Origin: Methanosarcinales archaeon
GTDB lineage: Archaea; Halobacteriota; Methanosarcinia; Methanosarcinales; Methanogasteraceae
Direction: 5' to 3'
NCBI GenBank assembly: GCA_003661105.1
Contig: QMVM01000165.1
Coordinates: forward strand, 1-5,221
Length of the DNA stretch: 5,221 bases
Under the pieces are notes generated by a model. That model searched no databases. It was not told where the DNA came from and saw only the letters and a program-made list of their open reading frames with translations. The stretch's first letter is position 1; every line of letters starts with the position of its first letter. A program made the position numbers and the translations under genes. Below, in pieces: positions 5,219-5,221 of this stretch.

Positions 5219-5221
5219 AAA

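Larger units (their letters stand above)
4914..5221. other. Upstream region of the synthase gene
   Basis: If the synthase starts at 4913, this stretch is non-coding up to the window edge. 4914-5024 stays open in the synthase frame and could be an N-terminal extension or a leader. On the - strand TTTATGTA (about 5049-5056), preceded by AAAGGG, is a TATA candidate that would start a transcript near 5027. A second candidate is CTTATATG (5124-5131), inside a dyad. I see no gene in 5025-5221 on either strand. Confidence 0.45.

Noticed and set aside
5139..5221. GC-rich end of the window as an insertion-sequence terminus
   Set aside because: The hairpin and GC shift are suggestive only; no transposase, terminal repeat partner or target duplication is visible in the window.

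Overview
The window looks archaeal, most likely from a methanogen- or ANME-related lineage of the Halobacteriota. The grounds are TATA-type promoters with purine-rich upstream elements, a free-standing TRAM protein, cohesin and dockerin domains on predicted exported proteins, and an archaeal-type nicotianamine synthase-like enzyme. The lineage is inferred from gene content; no rRNA or other marker gene is present.

Left part (1-1426, + strand): the 3' end of a surface protein with a dockerin half followed by a cohesin domain. It is followed by about 230 bases that look like its eroded, frame-broken linker and membrane anchor. Next comes a complete small secreted protein with an Ig-like region and a two-repeat dockerin, under its own strong TATA box. 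Together they look like parts of a calcium-dependent extracellular cohesin-dockerin assembly.

Middle (1500-1926, - strand): a self-contained single-gene unit for a 68-residue TRAM RNA-binding protein. It has its own TATA/BRE promoter, a leader of roughly 100 nt, a TTG start set by a good ribosome binding site, and a hairpin plus T7 terminator.

Right part (1953-5221): a radical SAM protein (-), a divergent class I SAM-dependent methyltransferase (+), and a nicotianamine synthase-like gene (-) convergent with the methyltransferase. All three families use S-adenosylmethionine. The last is the clearest metabolic clue: it points to an opine or nicotianamine-type metal chelator, with the methyltransferase as a possible tailoring enzyme. 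That grouping is inference from adjacency, since the three genes do not form one operon. The intergenic gaps hold a 17-bp dyad in the divergent promoter, a 12-bp inverted repeat with a third degenerate copy between the convergent genes, and a dyad around a TATA-like element upstream of the synthase gene. No rRNA, tRNA, CRISPR array or intact mobile element was seen.
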